From Thermoplasmata archaeon (GTDB lineage Archaea; Thermoplasmatota; Thermoplasmata; Lutacidiplasmatales; UBA184), in assembly GCA_021806135.1 (NCBI GenBank), contig JAJZYB010000016.1:1-39826 (forward strand): DNA of 39,826 nt, given 5' to 3'. The position numbers and the translations under genes were made by a program. The stretch's first letter is position 1. The number at the start of each line of letters is the position of its first letter. Below, one piece after another: positions 9,162 through 16,897 of the stretch. The notes below the pieces were generated by a model. That model ran no database searches. It had not been told where the DNA came from and was given only the letters and a program-made list of their open reading frames with translations.

Positions 9162-10856
9162 TTGGAGAAGAGGACCGAGGGATCGTCGCGACGGCACGCC
9201 CCGTCGCCCGCGCTGGTCCTCGGCATCCTCGTGGGGGCCTATTTCCTTCTCGCCTTCGGCCTCTCTCTCCTCCGGTCGGAAGAGCTCTACACAGGGAACT
9301 GGGACCTGGGGATCTTCCAGCAGGCCTTCTGGTCCACCTCCCACGGCCATCCGCTCTACGAGGCCGGGGACTACGAAATGTCCGGCTTGAACTCGCTCTT
9401 CCAGGTCCACCCGGCTCCCCTCCTCATCGGCCTGGAGACGGTCTACACCGTCTTCCCCCAGGCCGCGACCTTGTTCGTCCTCCAATCGGCCGTGGTCTCG
9501 CTCGCCGCCATCCCTCTCTTCTTCCTGGCCCGGGATGTCACCGGGTCGGGGCGCCGGGCCCTCCTTGTCTCGGGGCTCTACCTCCTGTGGCCGCCCCTGC
9601 TCGCTGCCAACCTCTACGACTTTCACCTGGAATCCTTCCTCCCCCTCGAGCTCTTCCTGCTCTTCCTGCTCTGGTCCCGGGGCCGGTACGCCGTGGGCCT
9701 CTTGGTGGCGGTCTGGGCCTGCGCGACCATCGAGGTGGGCCCCGTCCTCGTCGCCTTTGTTGCCCTCTACTTCCTGTTGCCGCCCCTCCGGGAACTGGCC
9801 CACCGGTCCTTCCGCGCCCTGGGCCTCGGCCACGGTCCTTCCAAGATCGCGTCGCCATGGGCCGAGCTGGGCAGGGCCGCAGGTCGCTGGCTGGCCCGGC
9901 GTCCGGTGCAGATGGCCGGCCTGCTCTTCGTCGTTTCCGCTGTGGCTTACCTTCTGGTCCGGTTCGTGCAGGGGTCCCCCGAGCTCCTCCTCCTCCCCGT
10001 CGTCCCTCTCAGCACGAACCCCACCGAACCCCTCCTCAACACTGGGCTTTACATCTCGCTGAACCACCTCGTGATCGACGTCCCCCAGAAAGTGGGGTAC
10101 TGGCTGCTCCTCTACGCGCTGGTGGCCTTCCTCCCCCTCCGGGCCCTCCGCACCCAGCTCATCGCCCTCCCCTGGTTCGCCTACACCTTCCTCAGCCACT
10201 CCGAGTTCACCGTGTGGGGAAACCAGTACGCGTTCCTCCCGGTCTTCCCCCTCTTCCTCGGGGTCGCATTCGGGATCCGCGACCTGGAATTGGGCTCCCC
10301 GTCGGCGGCCCTGCTGGCCTGGAGGGAAAGCCTCCGCCCGCGGGCATGGACCGGGAACGGCTCCACCCGTGCCGCCCCAGGGGCGAGAGCCTCCCCCCTC
10401 CACCCCCATGCTCTGGTCACCTGGGTCCTGATCGTGGTCATCGTGGTCGGCCTCGTGCTCAGCCCGGCGGACCCCCTCGTCCAGCGGAGCGACCTGGGTA
10501 ACGGCTACCAAGTGAGCTACACCCCCATGCCCAACTACGCCCAGGTCCGCCAGTTGGCGGACCTTCTCCCGCCGGGCGCCACCGTGCTCGCCAGCAACAG
10601 CCTCTTCCCGCTCGTGACGAACGACCTGAACGCCTATGCCCTGCTCTGGACCTCCGCGATCCCCCCTTACCTTCCGTTCAATTCCACCCACCTCCCACAC
10701 TTTGTCCTGCTCGCCTCTTCCCAGTATGGCTCGGTGCCGGCCTGGCTGACACCCCTTCTGGGAGACCCTTCCGTCTACGAGGTCCAGGGACTGGTCCGGG
10801 GCACGGACCAAGGGACGGTCACCCTCTTTGCCCTGGTCCACCCAACGACGGCTTGA
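9162..10856 (+). CDS. DUF2079 family membrane protein (GT-C-like), copy 3
   Basis: This 564-residue multi-pass protein is clearly paralogous to copy 1. It has NWDLGIFQQAFWSTSHGH in the first outer loop (Asp near residue 48), the LFQVHPAPL segment, and YDFHLESFLPLELF. I chose the TTG at 9162 because GGAGG at 9151-9155 lies 6 nt upstream and the first membrane helix then begins about 20 residues in. The frame is open back to a TTG at 9015, which would overlap the previous gene and add a low-complexity extension. A GC-rich hairpin follows the stop at 10868-10886. It probably works with the two glycosyltransferases upstream in making or exporting a surface glycan (inference). Confidence 0.85.
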   Translation: MEKRTEGSSRRHAPSPALVLGILVGAYFLLAFGLSLLRSEELYTGNWDLGIFQQAFWSTSHGHPLYEAGDYEMSGLNSLFQVHPAPLLIGLETVYTVFPQAATLFVLQSAVVSLAAIPLFFLARDVTGSGRRALLVSGLYLLWPPLLAANLYDFHLESFLPLELFLLFLLWSRGRYAVGLLVAVWACATIEVGPVLVAFVALYFLLPPLRELAHRSFRALGLGHGPSKIASPWAELGRAAGRWLARRPVQMAGLLFVVSAVAYLLVRFVQGSPELLLLPVVPLSTNPTEPLLNTGLYISLNHLVIDVPQKVGYWLLLYALVAFLPLRALRTQLIALPWFAYTFLSHSEFTVWGNQYAFLPVFPLFLGVAFGIRDLELGSPSAALLAWRESLRPRAWTGNGSTRAAPGARASPLHPHALVTWVLIVVIVVGLVLSPADPLVQRSDLGNGYQVSYTPMPNYAQVRQLADLLPPGATVLASNSLFPLVTNDLNAYALLWTSAIPPYLPFNSTHLPHFVLLASSQYGSVPAWLTPLLGDPSVYEVQGLVRGTDQGTVTLFALVHPTTA

Positions 10857-10867
10857 CTCCGTCAGGC

Positions 10868-10886
10868 CCGGGCCGAGCCGGCCCGG
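10868..10886. terminator. GC-rich hairpin between convergent genes
   Basis: The arms CCGGGCC (10868-10874) and GGCCCGG (10880-10886) pair perfectly around a 5-nt loop, 11 nt after the stop of the third DUF2079 gene. The transporter gene converges from the other side and ends at 10986. There is no T-run, so termination is a guess from position and structure. Confidence 0.4.
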
Positions 10887-10985
10887 CCGGGAACGCAGCC
10901 ATGTCCCCGGGGGAAGGCGCCGGTCCCGTCCACACCCCAACGGGCAACTTCCCGCTGGGACCCGGGCCGATCGACTGGGCTTCCT

Positions 10986-12341
10986 TCAATGGTAGAAGAA
11001 GAGCACGAGGTTGGCCGCGGCCAGGGAGGCCACCATGATGGGGAAGGCCTCCCTGAGATAGCGGGACCAGGAGATCTTCACGCCGGCCCGCCGCGCGATC
11101 GCCAGCCCCACCACGTTGGCCGAGGCCCCAATGGGGGTCCCGTTCCCCCCCACGTCGGTCCCCACGGCGGTGGCGTACACCAGGCTCTGCACCGGTAGCC
11201 CTTGGGTCTGGTGGAGCGTGAGGATGAGCGGAGCCGCCGCCGCGGCCAGCGGGACATTGTCCACCACCGAGGAGAGCAGCCCCAAGGTCCAGAGGAGCAG
11301 GGATGCCGTGAGGAGCGCATTCCCTCCTCCCACGTCGGCGATCCCCGAGGCCATCAGGCGGATCACCCCGGTCGCCTCCAGCCCTCCGACCAGGAGGAAG
11401 AGGAACAGGAAGAAGAGCAACACCTCCCAGTCCACGGCCCTCACCACCTTCCAGGCCATGGATCGCCCGGCCACGAGGAGGCCCAACGCCCCTCCGATGA
11501 GCCCGATCTCCCCCACCGAGGGAGGAAGGAAGGTGTTGAAGGCGAGGAGGCCCAGGGTGAGGGCGAACACGCCCAGGGCCAGGGAAACCCTCGTCCGGTC
11601 CAGCGCCGGGGGGGGAGCCAGGTTCTCGCGCTGGTGGATGGAGCCGGCTCTCTCGGCGCGGAACTCGGAGCGGTACCGTAGCCCGAAGAGGAGGACCGTG
11701 ACCACCAGTGCCCCCAAGGCGAGCGGACCGGCGTACACCAGGAACTCCACGAAGGTGAGGTGGAAGTAGGTCCCCAGGATCACGTTGGGTGGGTCTCCCA
11801 CGAACGTGGCCGCTCCTCCCACGTTGGAGCAGGAGATCTCCGCCAAGAGGTAGGGGATCGGATCGAGCTTGAGCTCCCGCGCCAGTTCCAGGGTGAGGGC
11901 GGCCAGGACGACCATCACCGTGATCGAGTTGATGAACGCGGAGAGCGCGAAGGAAAGGAGGGAGAGGGTGAGGAAGAGGGGAAGGGGCCGCCCTCGGCTG
12001 GACTTGGCGAGCCGGATCGCCAGGTAGCGGAAGAACTCCAGTTGGGAGAGCACCGCCGCCAGGATGAACAACCCGACCAGCAGACCCAGGGTGTCCCACT
12101 CTACGAACCCACTGACGGAGCAGACGGACCACGGGCTCCCCGGAGGATGGTATCCGAAGATCTCGCAGGCCCCCGCCCCGCTGAGGGGGATCAACCCCCC
12201 CACGAGGGAGATGCCGATGGCGGCCGCGCCCAGGACTCCGGCCACCAAGGTCTTTCGCTCCTCACGGAGCGCGAAGAGCACATAGGCCAGAGCGAAGAGG
12301 GCGAGGACGAGTGTGCCCTCCCAACTGAGCGGCCAATCCAT
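10986..12341 (-). CDS. Ion transporter of the ArsB/NhaD/SLC13 superfamily
   Basis: This 451-residue protein has about twelve hydrophobic helices arranged as two repeats. Each repeat carries the superfamily's re-entrant loop signature: NVGGAATFVGDPPNVILG in the first half (about residues 180-197) and GTDVGGNGTPIGASANVVG in the second (about 395-413). NhaD, ArsB and CitM proteins share this arrangement, so the substrate could be Na+/H+, arsenite or an organic anion; the sequence alone does not decide. No arsR or arsA gene lies nearby, which argues weakly against arsenite. The start is ATG at 12341, with CCATATC about 36 nt upstream on the minus strand. Confidence 0.83.
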   Translation of the reverse strand: MDWPLSWEGTLVLALFALAYVLFALREERKTLVAGVLGAAAIGISLVGGLIPLSGAGACEIFGYHPPGSPWSVCSVSGFVEWDTLGLLVGLFILAAVLSQLEFFRYLAIRLAKSSRGRPLPLFLTLSLLSFALSAFINSITVMVVLAALTLELARELKLDPIPYLLAEISCSNVGGAATFVGDPPNVILGTYFHLTFVEFLVYAGPLALGALVVTVLLFGLRYRSEFRAERAGSIHQRENLAPPPALDRTRVSLALGVFALTLGLLAFNTFLPPSVGEIGLIGGALGLLVAGRSMAWKVVRAVDWEVLLFFLFLFLLVGGLEATGVIRLMASGIADVGGGNALLTASLLLWTLGLLSSVVDNVPLAAAAAPLILTLHQTQGLPVQSLVYATAVGTDVGGNGTPIGASANVVGLAIARRAGVKISWSRYLREAFPIMVASLAAANLVLFFYH

Positions 12342-12373
12342 GCTTCTGACCGGTCAGGGAGGAACCGTTCGGT

Positions 12374-12380
12374 GATATGG
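12374..12380 (-). promoter_or_regulatory. Candidate TATA element for the transporter gene
   Basis: CCATATC on the minus strand is centred about 36 nt before the ATG at 12341. This would give a leader of roughly 10 nt. Confidence 0.4.
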
Positions 12381-12458
12381 ACCCACCGGCGAACTTCCGG
12401 CAGCCCGCCCGCACCCGTGGGGGGAGAGTGTACCCCCGCCAGGTCGGAGGCCTTCCGC

Positions 12459-13682
12459 TCACCCGTCGCTGTCCGGAGGGGTGGGGCTCCGCTGGCCGTC
12501 GGGTCCCGGGCTTTCGGAACGCGGGAACTTCTCCAAGAATCCCTGCAGCGGGTCCGGATACACGAACCACCGGGCCTTCGTCCTGCCGTGGGCTTCCAGC
12601 ACCCCTCGCTTCACCAGCCCGTTCAAGTGCTTCGAGATGGTGGATTGGGACGACCCGGGAACCCAGCGGCTGGCCTCCCCAAGGGTGAATCCCTCGGGAT
12701 GCCGCCGGGCCTCGGCCACGAGCGTTCTGGCCGTCTCCAGCAGCTCCTTCGAAATGTCCGCAGCACCCCACTCCTTCACGGCCCCACGATAGCTCTCCAG
12801 AAGCGCCTTCGTGAAGTGGTCCAGTAGCCCACGGTACGTCTCGGTCCCGCCGGTCTCCCTCGCCTTGGCGTACTCGTGGTCGGTCCCCGCGAGGAGGTCG
12901 TAGTACTTCTCCGAGTCCCGCAGCACCTCCTGTTCGACCCGGCAGAGGCGGGCGTTCGGAAAGCCGTGGGTCTGGAGGTAGATCTGGAACAGGAGCCGGC
13001 CGACCCTCCAGTTCCCGTCTTCGAACGGGTGGATGCTCTCGAACTCGTGGAAGAGGACCGGTGCCGCGATGATGGGGCTCAACGCCTCGGAGCGAGTGCG
13101 GACCCAGTCGAGGAGGGATTCCAGCTCCTCCGGGACGCTCGTACCAGGCGCCGTGTAGAAGAGCACCTCCTTCGGGTCCGTCTTCGAAACGACCTGGGAA
13201 GGCTCCGTCCCCGTGCGGAACTCACCCGGACGAACCTCCTCTCGCTCTTGGGGCGGAGCACCCTCCATCAGTAGTCGGTGGAGGCGCTGCATCTCTTGGA
13301 GGGTCCAGACCGATCTCCCAGGATCGATGCTGGCGTAGGCCCGGAGGTGGTTCGGGACCTCCTGGCTCGGCCAGTCGGGCTGGCGATCGACCCGCCCCAC
13401 GAACGTTTCCCTGGTGATGTGTCGGACCGCGCCCAGGGTGATTGGGCTACCCTCAAGGCTCACGGAACCATGCACGTTGGAGGACCAGACCTCGGCCAGC
13501 AGATCGATGGCCGTCTGCTTCGGGACCACGAACTCTCCCAGGGCATCCTCGCAATGGCGGATCTCGCGCTCCCGCTCCGCGAACTCGGGAGGGACTACGA
13601 TGTTCGGGAGGAAGGGGACCTTGCGTTCGTGGCGGACCGGGACGGGGTGATCTGTTGTCATCGTCATTATTACCGCGTCCAT
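12459..13682 (-). CDS. Fic family protein with C-terminal winged helix
   Basis: This protein has 407 residues. A Fic N-terminal region contains an inhibitory-helix motif (S73 VSL E77 G78, matching S/T-x3-E-G/N), so this looks like a class II, self-inhibited Fic enzyme that would transfer AMP or a related group to a protein hydroxyl. The core motif is HPFEDGNWRVGR (218-229). His 218, Asp, Asn and both Arg are kept, but the second Gly of the usual GNGR is Trp 225. Residues about 345-395 form a winged-helix DNA-binding domain (SQSTISKHLNGLVKRGVL), which suggests it may control its own promoter. ATG at 13682 is used; in-frame ATGs at 13667 and 13661 are alternatives. An unusual AT-rich palindromic region lies just upstream. 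Confidence 0.88.
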   Translation of the reverse strand: MDAVIMTMTTDHPVPVRHERKVPFLPNIVVPPEFAEREREIRHCEDALGEFVVPKQTAIDLLAEVWSSNVHGSVSLEGSPITLGAVRHITRETFVGRVDRQPDWPSQEVPNHLRAYASIDPGRSVWTLQEMQRLHRLLMEGAPPQEREEVRPGEFRTGTEPSQVVSKTDPKEVLFYTAPGTSVPEELESLLDWVRTRSEALSPIIAAPVLFHEFESIHPFEDGNWRVGRLLFQIYLQTHGFPNARLCRVEQEVLRDSEKYYDLLAGTDHEYAKARETGGTETYRGLLDHFTKALLESYRGAVKEWGAADISKELLETARTLVAEARRHPEGFTLGEASRWVPGSSQSTISKHLNGLVKRGVLEAHGRTKARWFVYPDPLQGFLEKFPRSESPGPDGQRSPTPPDSDG

Positions 13683-13712
13683 TCGGCGAATGGGAGCTTG
13701 TAAACGAACACT

Positions 13713-13721
13713 GCTATTTCA
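13713..13721 (-). promoter_or_regulatory. Candidate TATA element for the fic gene
   Basis: The minus-strand sequence TTGAAATAG is centred about 35 nt before the ATG at 13682. An alternative is the AAATATTT core near 13754-13761, further upstream within the AT-rich tract. Confidence 0.35.
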
Positions 13722-13736
13722 AGGTGACATAATTCA

Positions 13737-13771
13737 AGCGATTTACTCGCTGAAATATTTATCCGAATAAA
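13737..13771. promoter_or_regulatory. Two inverted repeats upstream of fic; candidate operator
   Basis: The first repeat is AGCGA (13737-13741), a 5-nt spacer, then TCGCT (13747-13751), a perfect inverted repeat. The second is the near-palindrome TTTATCCGAATAAA (13758-13771), with one mismatched pair. Both lie in a sharply AT-rich tract (about 13670-13775) in a GC-rich genome, just upstream of a gene whose product ends in a winged helix. Autoregulation is inferred, not shown. Confidence 0.45.
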
Positions 13772-14202
13772 CAAGCGCCGAGCGGTATGCCCCGCCTCCC
13801 GTGCCTCCAGCCCCGCCGGCCAGCAGCACGCTTCCTTCCGGACAGCCCTGCCCTGAGGACACGGTACGGGACAGGGCCTTCGGATCTCCCCGGGTCCCCG
13901 ACTCGTGCCCGGTCAGATGCTCCGCACCGCTGCTCCCCTCACCCATCGACCCCCGTCGGGCAAGGACCATCCTGCTCCGAGAGCAGGCGTCTCGTCCTCC
14001 GGCGGAAAGCCCCCTTCGCAGACCCGCGGGCATCTCCAGCGGCCCAACGAGGAGCAACAGACCCGACACTTCCCCAGGGGACGGGCGACCCGGGAACAGG
14101 CCTTACCTCTGCCCAAAGAGCCCCGGGACCAAGCAGAAAGGGGTCCGGGCGGCGATCCTCTCCCTCCGGGTGACCAGTTTTGTGGCCCCCGGAGGGCTAT
14201 GG
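13772..14202. other. Non-coding stretch upstream of rpoK
   Basis: I find no supported gene in these roughly 430 bases between the fic control region and the rpoK promoter. The overlapping open frames on both strands are Pro/Arg/Ser-rich with no start signals. No tRNA or known structured RNA was recognised. Confidence 0.45.
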
Positions 14203-14210
14203 TTATATAG
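14203..14210 (+). promoter_or_regulatory. TATA box for rpoK
   Basis: TTATATAG is a strong archaeal TATA element. Transcription would start near 14230-14236, leaving a leader of about 45 nt that holds the ribosome site GGGAGGG at 14266-14272. Confidence 0.65.
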
Positions 14211-14278
14211 GAGGGCTAAGTGGCCGCTTCCCTGCTCCCAGAGGCACACCCCCGGGTGCTTCTATGGGAGGGTACGTG

Positions 14279-14524
14279 GTGACCGCTTCCACATCTCTTC
14301 CGTCGCAGCGCCCTCCCCACGGGTATACCCGTTTCGAACGCGCTCGCATCCTCGGCGCCCGCGCGCTGCAGATCTCTCTCGGCGCCCCCATGCTCGTGGA
14401 GCTTCCTGCGGAACTGGTCGACCCGGTGACCATCGCAGAGATGGAGTTCGCCCAGGGGGTCATCCCCATCACCGTCCGCCGAGGGGGAGAAACCCCCGCC
14501 GGTGGGCTCGCCCTCAGGTTGTGA
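14279..14524 (+). CDS. rpoK: DNA-directed RNA polymerase subunit K (Rpb6 homologue)
   Basis: This short protein of about 81 residues matches the archaeal/eukaryotic omega-like subunit. It has [20 protein letters not shown] followed by APMLVEL, an acidic [10 protein letters not shown] helix and the closing VIPITVRR, in the usual order and spacing. The subunit supports assembly of the polymerase around its largest subunit, and its presence marks the genome as archaeal. I favour the GTG at 14279 because GGGAGGG at 14266-14272 lies about 7 nt before it. The ATG at 14264 overlaps that site and would add five residues. A TATA box is at 14203. The 3' end overlaps the MarR gene on the other strand by 11 bases. 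The short tail after VIPITVRR ([13 protein letters not shown]) is a lineage-specific extension. Confidence 0.92.
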   Translation: MTASTSLPSQRPPHGYTRFERARILGARALQISLGAPMLVELPAELVDPVTIAEMEFAQGVIPITVRRGGETPAGGLALRL

Positions 14525-14999
14525 TCTTCTCTAGGGCCGCCCCGGCCCTGACCGTGCCCGGGATCCGACGGGTGGCCATCTTCGCGAGGCCCTTGACCAG
14601 CATCCGTCGCTCCCGGAGCGAAAGCCCGTCGAAGACCGCCCGGAGCAGGAGCTCCCGGTCCCGGCGGGCCCTCCGGAAAGCCTTCCTCCCCTCGGGAGTG
14701 ATCTCCAACTGGACCTTGCGCCGGTCGTCCGCCCTCCGGTTCCGCTTCAGGTAGTGCTTCCGCTCCAGCCGGTCCACCAATCCGCTCACGTTCGCCGGGG
14801 AGACCGAGAGACGCTGACCCACCGCCCTCGCGTTCACCGGGCCACCCTCCTCCAGCACCCGGAGGAGCAGGAACTGGCGGGCGGTCAGCCCCGTCTCCTC
14901 CAATCTCCGGTCCAGTTCCCCCAGGACCCGCCAGTAGCAGATGCGCAGGTAAGCGAGCAGGCGCTCCCGCTCCCCCTCGGAAGGGCGGTTTGGGGGCAT
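14514..14999 (-). CDS. MarR family transcriptional regulator
   Basis: This 161-residue protein has the MarR layout. An N-terminal helix is followed by a winged helix-turn-helix at about residues 50-110: [16 protein letters not shown], then [21 protein letters not shown] as recognition helix, then the wing [17 protein letters not shown]. Dimer-forming helices follow. MarR proteins bind palindromic operators and release them when a small ligand binds. It lies 49 nt downstream of the MTA phosphorylase gene on the same strand and may be the last gene of that transcript. It converges with rpoK. The ligand and targets are not visible. Confidence 0.88.
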   Translation of the reverse strand: MPPNRPSEGERERLLAYLRICYWRVLGELDRRLEETGLTARQFLLLRVLEEGGPVNARAVGQRLSVSPANVSGLVDRLERKHYLKRNRRADDRRKVQLEITPEGRKAFRRARRDRELLLRAVFDGLSLRERRMLVKGLAKMATRRIPGTVRAGAALEKITT

Positions 15000-15048
15000 G
15001 CCGGAAGCAGCCCGAGGGGGGGATAACGCCTACGCGCCGGGAGGCCCC

Positions 15049-15861
15049 TCAGAACGAGGCCATCTCCGGTGCGTGCCGGCAAGCGCAGGCCCGCTCCGCC
15101 GGGATCCGGGGGAGCAGCACCCGCACCCACCGACGGACCCGGTCCACGTTCTCCGCCATCACCTTCGCCACGCCGGCAGCGTCCACGGGGTGGTCCGCCC
15201 ACACGTCGTAGTCGGTGACCATGCAGAGCGGGAGGTAGCAGATCCCCCGTTCCCGGGCCAAGGAGGCCTCCGGGACCAGGGTCATTCCGATGATGTCCGC
15301 GAATCCCTGGAAGAACCGGCTCTCGGCCCGGGTGGAGAAACGGGGGCCCTCCACGCAGACGTACGTCTTCCCGGAGGCCACCGAGAGTCCCAGTTCCCCC
15401 CCCACCGATCGAGCAAGACCTTCCAGCGCAGGGCAGAAGGGGTCGGCCATCCCCACGTGGAAAGCCCGCCCCCCGTTGTAGAACGAGGAGGGACGGCCCT
15501 TGGTGAGATCCACGAACTGGTCCGGCAGGACGAACTGCCCCGGGGGCAGCTCCACCTTGAGCGACCCCACCGAGTTCACGGCCAGGATCACCTCGGCCCC
15601 CAGGCTCGCGAGCGCATCCACGTTCGCCCGGTAGTTCACCATGTGCGCGGGGATGGTGTGCCCGACCCCGTGCCGGGGGAGGAAGAGGACCCGGGTCCCG
15701 TCGAGGGAGCCGACCTCCACCACCCCTGAAGGGGCTCCCCAGGGCGTGCTGACCCGGCGGCTCTCGTCCCGGGGGAAGAGCCCACTTTCGTAGAGGCCGC
15801 TTCCCCCGATCACGGCGACCGTGGGGTGACCATCTCCCCGGAGAGGCGGTTCAGGGCTCAT
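15049..15861 (-). CDS. mtnP: S-methyl-5'-thioadenosine phosphorylase (hexameric type)
   Basis: This 270-residue purine nucleoside phosphorylase family enzyme splits methylthioadenosine with phosphate into adenine and methylthioribose 1-phosphate, in methionine salvage. Visible motifs are VIGGSGLYESG (phosphate loop), LPRHGVGHTIPAH followed by NYRANVDAL, CVEGPRFSTRAESRFF and GMTLVPEASLARE, and VTDYDVW with the Asp that contacts the base. The C-terminus holds a CxC pair (Cys 259, Cys 261), the feature known from thermophilic archaeal MTAP II enzymes, where it helps redox stability. The start codon overlaps the translin stop (ATGA), so the genes are probably co-translated. The related 6-oxopurine or thioinosine-specific enzymes are an alternative; the TDYDxW segment favours MTA. 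Confidence 0.9.
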   Translation of the reverse strand: MSPEPPLRGDGHPTVAVIGGSGLYESGLFPRDESRRVSTPWGAPSGVVEVGSLDGTRVLFLPRHGVGHTIPAHMVNYRANVDALASLGAEVILAVNSVGSLKVELPPGQFVLPDQFVDLTKGRPSSFYNGGRAFHVGMADPFCPALEGLARSVGGELGLSVASGKTYVCVEGPRFSTRAESRFFQGFADIIGMTLVPEASLARERGICYLPLCMVTDYDVWADHPVDAAGVAKVMAENVDRVRRWVRVLLPRIPAERACACRHAPEMASF

Positions 15862-16538
15862 GGGACGGTTTCCCCTCGAGCCGCGGGCCGCTTAGACCTT
15901 TCCCCACCCCGTCCCGGGGCTCCCCCGACCCCGGGAGGATGGGCCCGGGCCATCACGCGGGCCAAGACCACCTCGCTCCGCGTACGCTCCAGGAGCGCCC
16001 GGGCGGAATCCTGCTTGGGCTTGAGCGGCAGGAGGCTCCGGGGAACATCGAAGCTCAGCAGGAGGTGGAAGAGCTCCTCCATGAGGCGCAACGACCCCTC
16101 GGCCCGACCGATCTCCCCCCGGGAGAGGGCGTCCAGGGCCAGGCGGCGGACCTCGCCCACCAGGTCCCCGATGCCGGACAGGTAGACCACCGAGGAGACC
16201 CCGAGCTCGCGGGCAAGGGGGAGGGGTTCCTCCCGCGTCACCGACCAGAGCAGCCGGGCCTCGACGTACTCCTGAAGGGCATCGAAAGCCCCCTCCTCAG
16301 CCCCGGGTTCCCGGAGCAGTCGGCCCGCCTCTTCGGCGAGGGCCCGGACCTCAGGGGGCTCGGCGGCGTTGGCGTGGACCCGACGCATGAGCGCCTGGGC
16401 ATGGCGGCGGAGCTCCCGACCGGCCAGCGCGACCCCGTCGCGCTCCCGCACCTGCCGGGCCAGGTCCTCGGTAAGCCGCGTGACCTCCGCCAGTGGGAGG
16501 ACGGGCCGGTCAGCGGTACTGGGTGAACGTCTGGTCAT
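15858..16538 (-). CDS. Archaeal translin family protein
   Basis: This all-helical protein of about 226 residues shows the translin core: long helices with a heptad-like Arg/Glu pattern, then VVYLSGIGDLVGEVRRLALDA and the C-terminal KPKQDSARALLERTRSEV. Translin binds single-stranded nucleic acid, and its TRAX partner is an RNase; the archaeal members act on RNA but their targets are unclear. ATG at 16538 is preceded by GGAGG 5 nt upstream and overlaps the end of the DUF357 gene by 29 bases. The stop overlaps the MTA phosphorylase start. DUF357 next to translin is a recurring archaeal arrangement, which supports both calls. The C-terminal tail (GVGGAPGRGGERSK) is basic and likely disordered. 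Confidence 0.85.
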   Translation of the reverse strand: MTRRSPSTADRPVLPLAEVTRLTEDLARQVRERDGVALAGRELRRHAQALMRRVHANAAEPPEVRALAEEAGRLLREPGAEEGAFDALQEYVEARLLWSVTREEPLPLARELGVSSVVYLSGIGDLVGEVRRLALDALSRGEIGRAEGSLRLMEELFHLLLSFDVPRSLLPLKPKQDSARALLERTRSEVVLARVMARAHPPGVGGAPGRGGERSKRPAARGETVP

Positions 16539-16815
16539 CGTCCCCTCCGTCCAGGAGTCCGAGGCGGACACCGGCATCCAGCCAGGCATGGGCGTAGCTC
16601 ACCGCGGCCAGGGCCCGGACGAGGTCCCCCTCCTCCTCGAAGTGCCGGGCGTCCTTCAGGTAGGTCCGGGTCATCCCAAGCAGGTCCTCGGCCCCGCCGT
16701 GGAGGAAGGATCGGACCGGAGGGGAGACCCGCACTTGCCCGAGCGCCCGCTCGGTCAGCGCGAGGTAGCGGTCCAGGCGCTCCCGGAGGGCGACCTCGAC
16801 CGGGGAGCTCGTCAT
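16510..16815 (-). CDS. DUF357 family protein
   Basis: This 101-residue helical protein carries the DUF357 signature near its end: ARHFEEEGDLVRALAAVSYA followed by HAWLDAGVRLGLL. The family is archaeal, of unknown function, and often encoded beside translin, as here. The acidic tail GGDDDQTF overlaps the translin start. A TATA element (16841-16848) about 30 nt upstream of the ATG suggests a leaderless transcript and marks this as the first gene of the DUF357-translin-mtnP run. The helical hairpins and the partner suggest a nucleic-acid-related adaptor, which is inference. Confidence 0.85.
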   Translation of the reverse strand: MTSSPVEVALRERLDRYLALTERALGQVRVSPPVRSFLHGGAEDLLGMTRTYLKDARHFEEEGDLVRALAAVSYAHAWLDAGVRLGLLDGGDDDQTFTQYR

Positions 16816-16840
16816 GGGACGAAGAGGGAAATGGGGCCGG

Positions 16841-16873
16841 GTATATACACGGCCCCGCCCGAGGGTCTTATTT
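16841..16873. promoter_or_regulatory. Divergent promoter with two TATA elements
   Basis: GTATATAC (16841-16848) is a palindromic TATA about 30 nt before the DUF357 start on the minus strand. TTATTT (16868-16873) is about 27 nt before the GTG at 16898 on the plus strand. The palindromic element could serve both directions. Confidence 0.6.
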
Positions 16874-16897
16874 CAACCCCCCCGGTTCCCCGGGCCC

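Noticed and set aside
9102-10940. Long open frame of about 612 codons on the minus strand opposite the third DUF2079 gene
   Set aside because: It is a GC-rich shadow: Glu/Gly/Arg/Asp-rich low complexity, no family motif and no start signal, while the plus strand carries a clear DUF2079 protein.
10819-12132. Long alternative frame overlapping the transporter gene
   Set aside because: The composition is Gly/Pro/Arg-rich without motifs; the overlapping frame carries the complete ArsB/NhaD-type transporter with both signature loops.
13801-14754. Plus-strand open frame of 317 codons across rpoK and the marR end
   Set aside because: It is Pro/Arg/Ser-rich without domain signs and overlaps the recognised rpoK and MarR genes.
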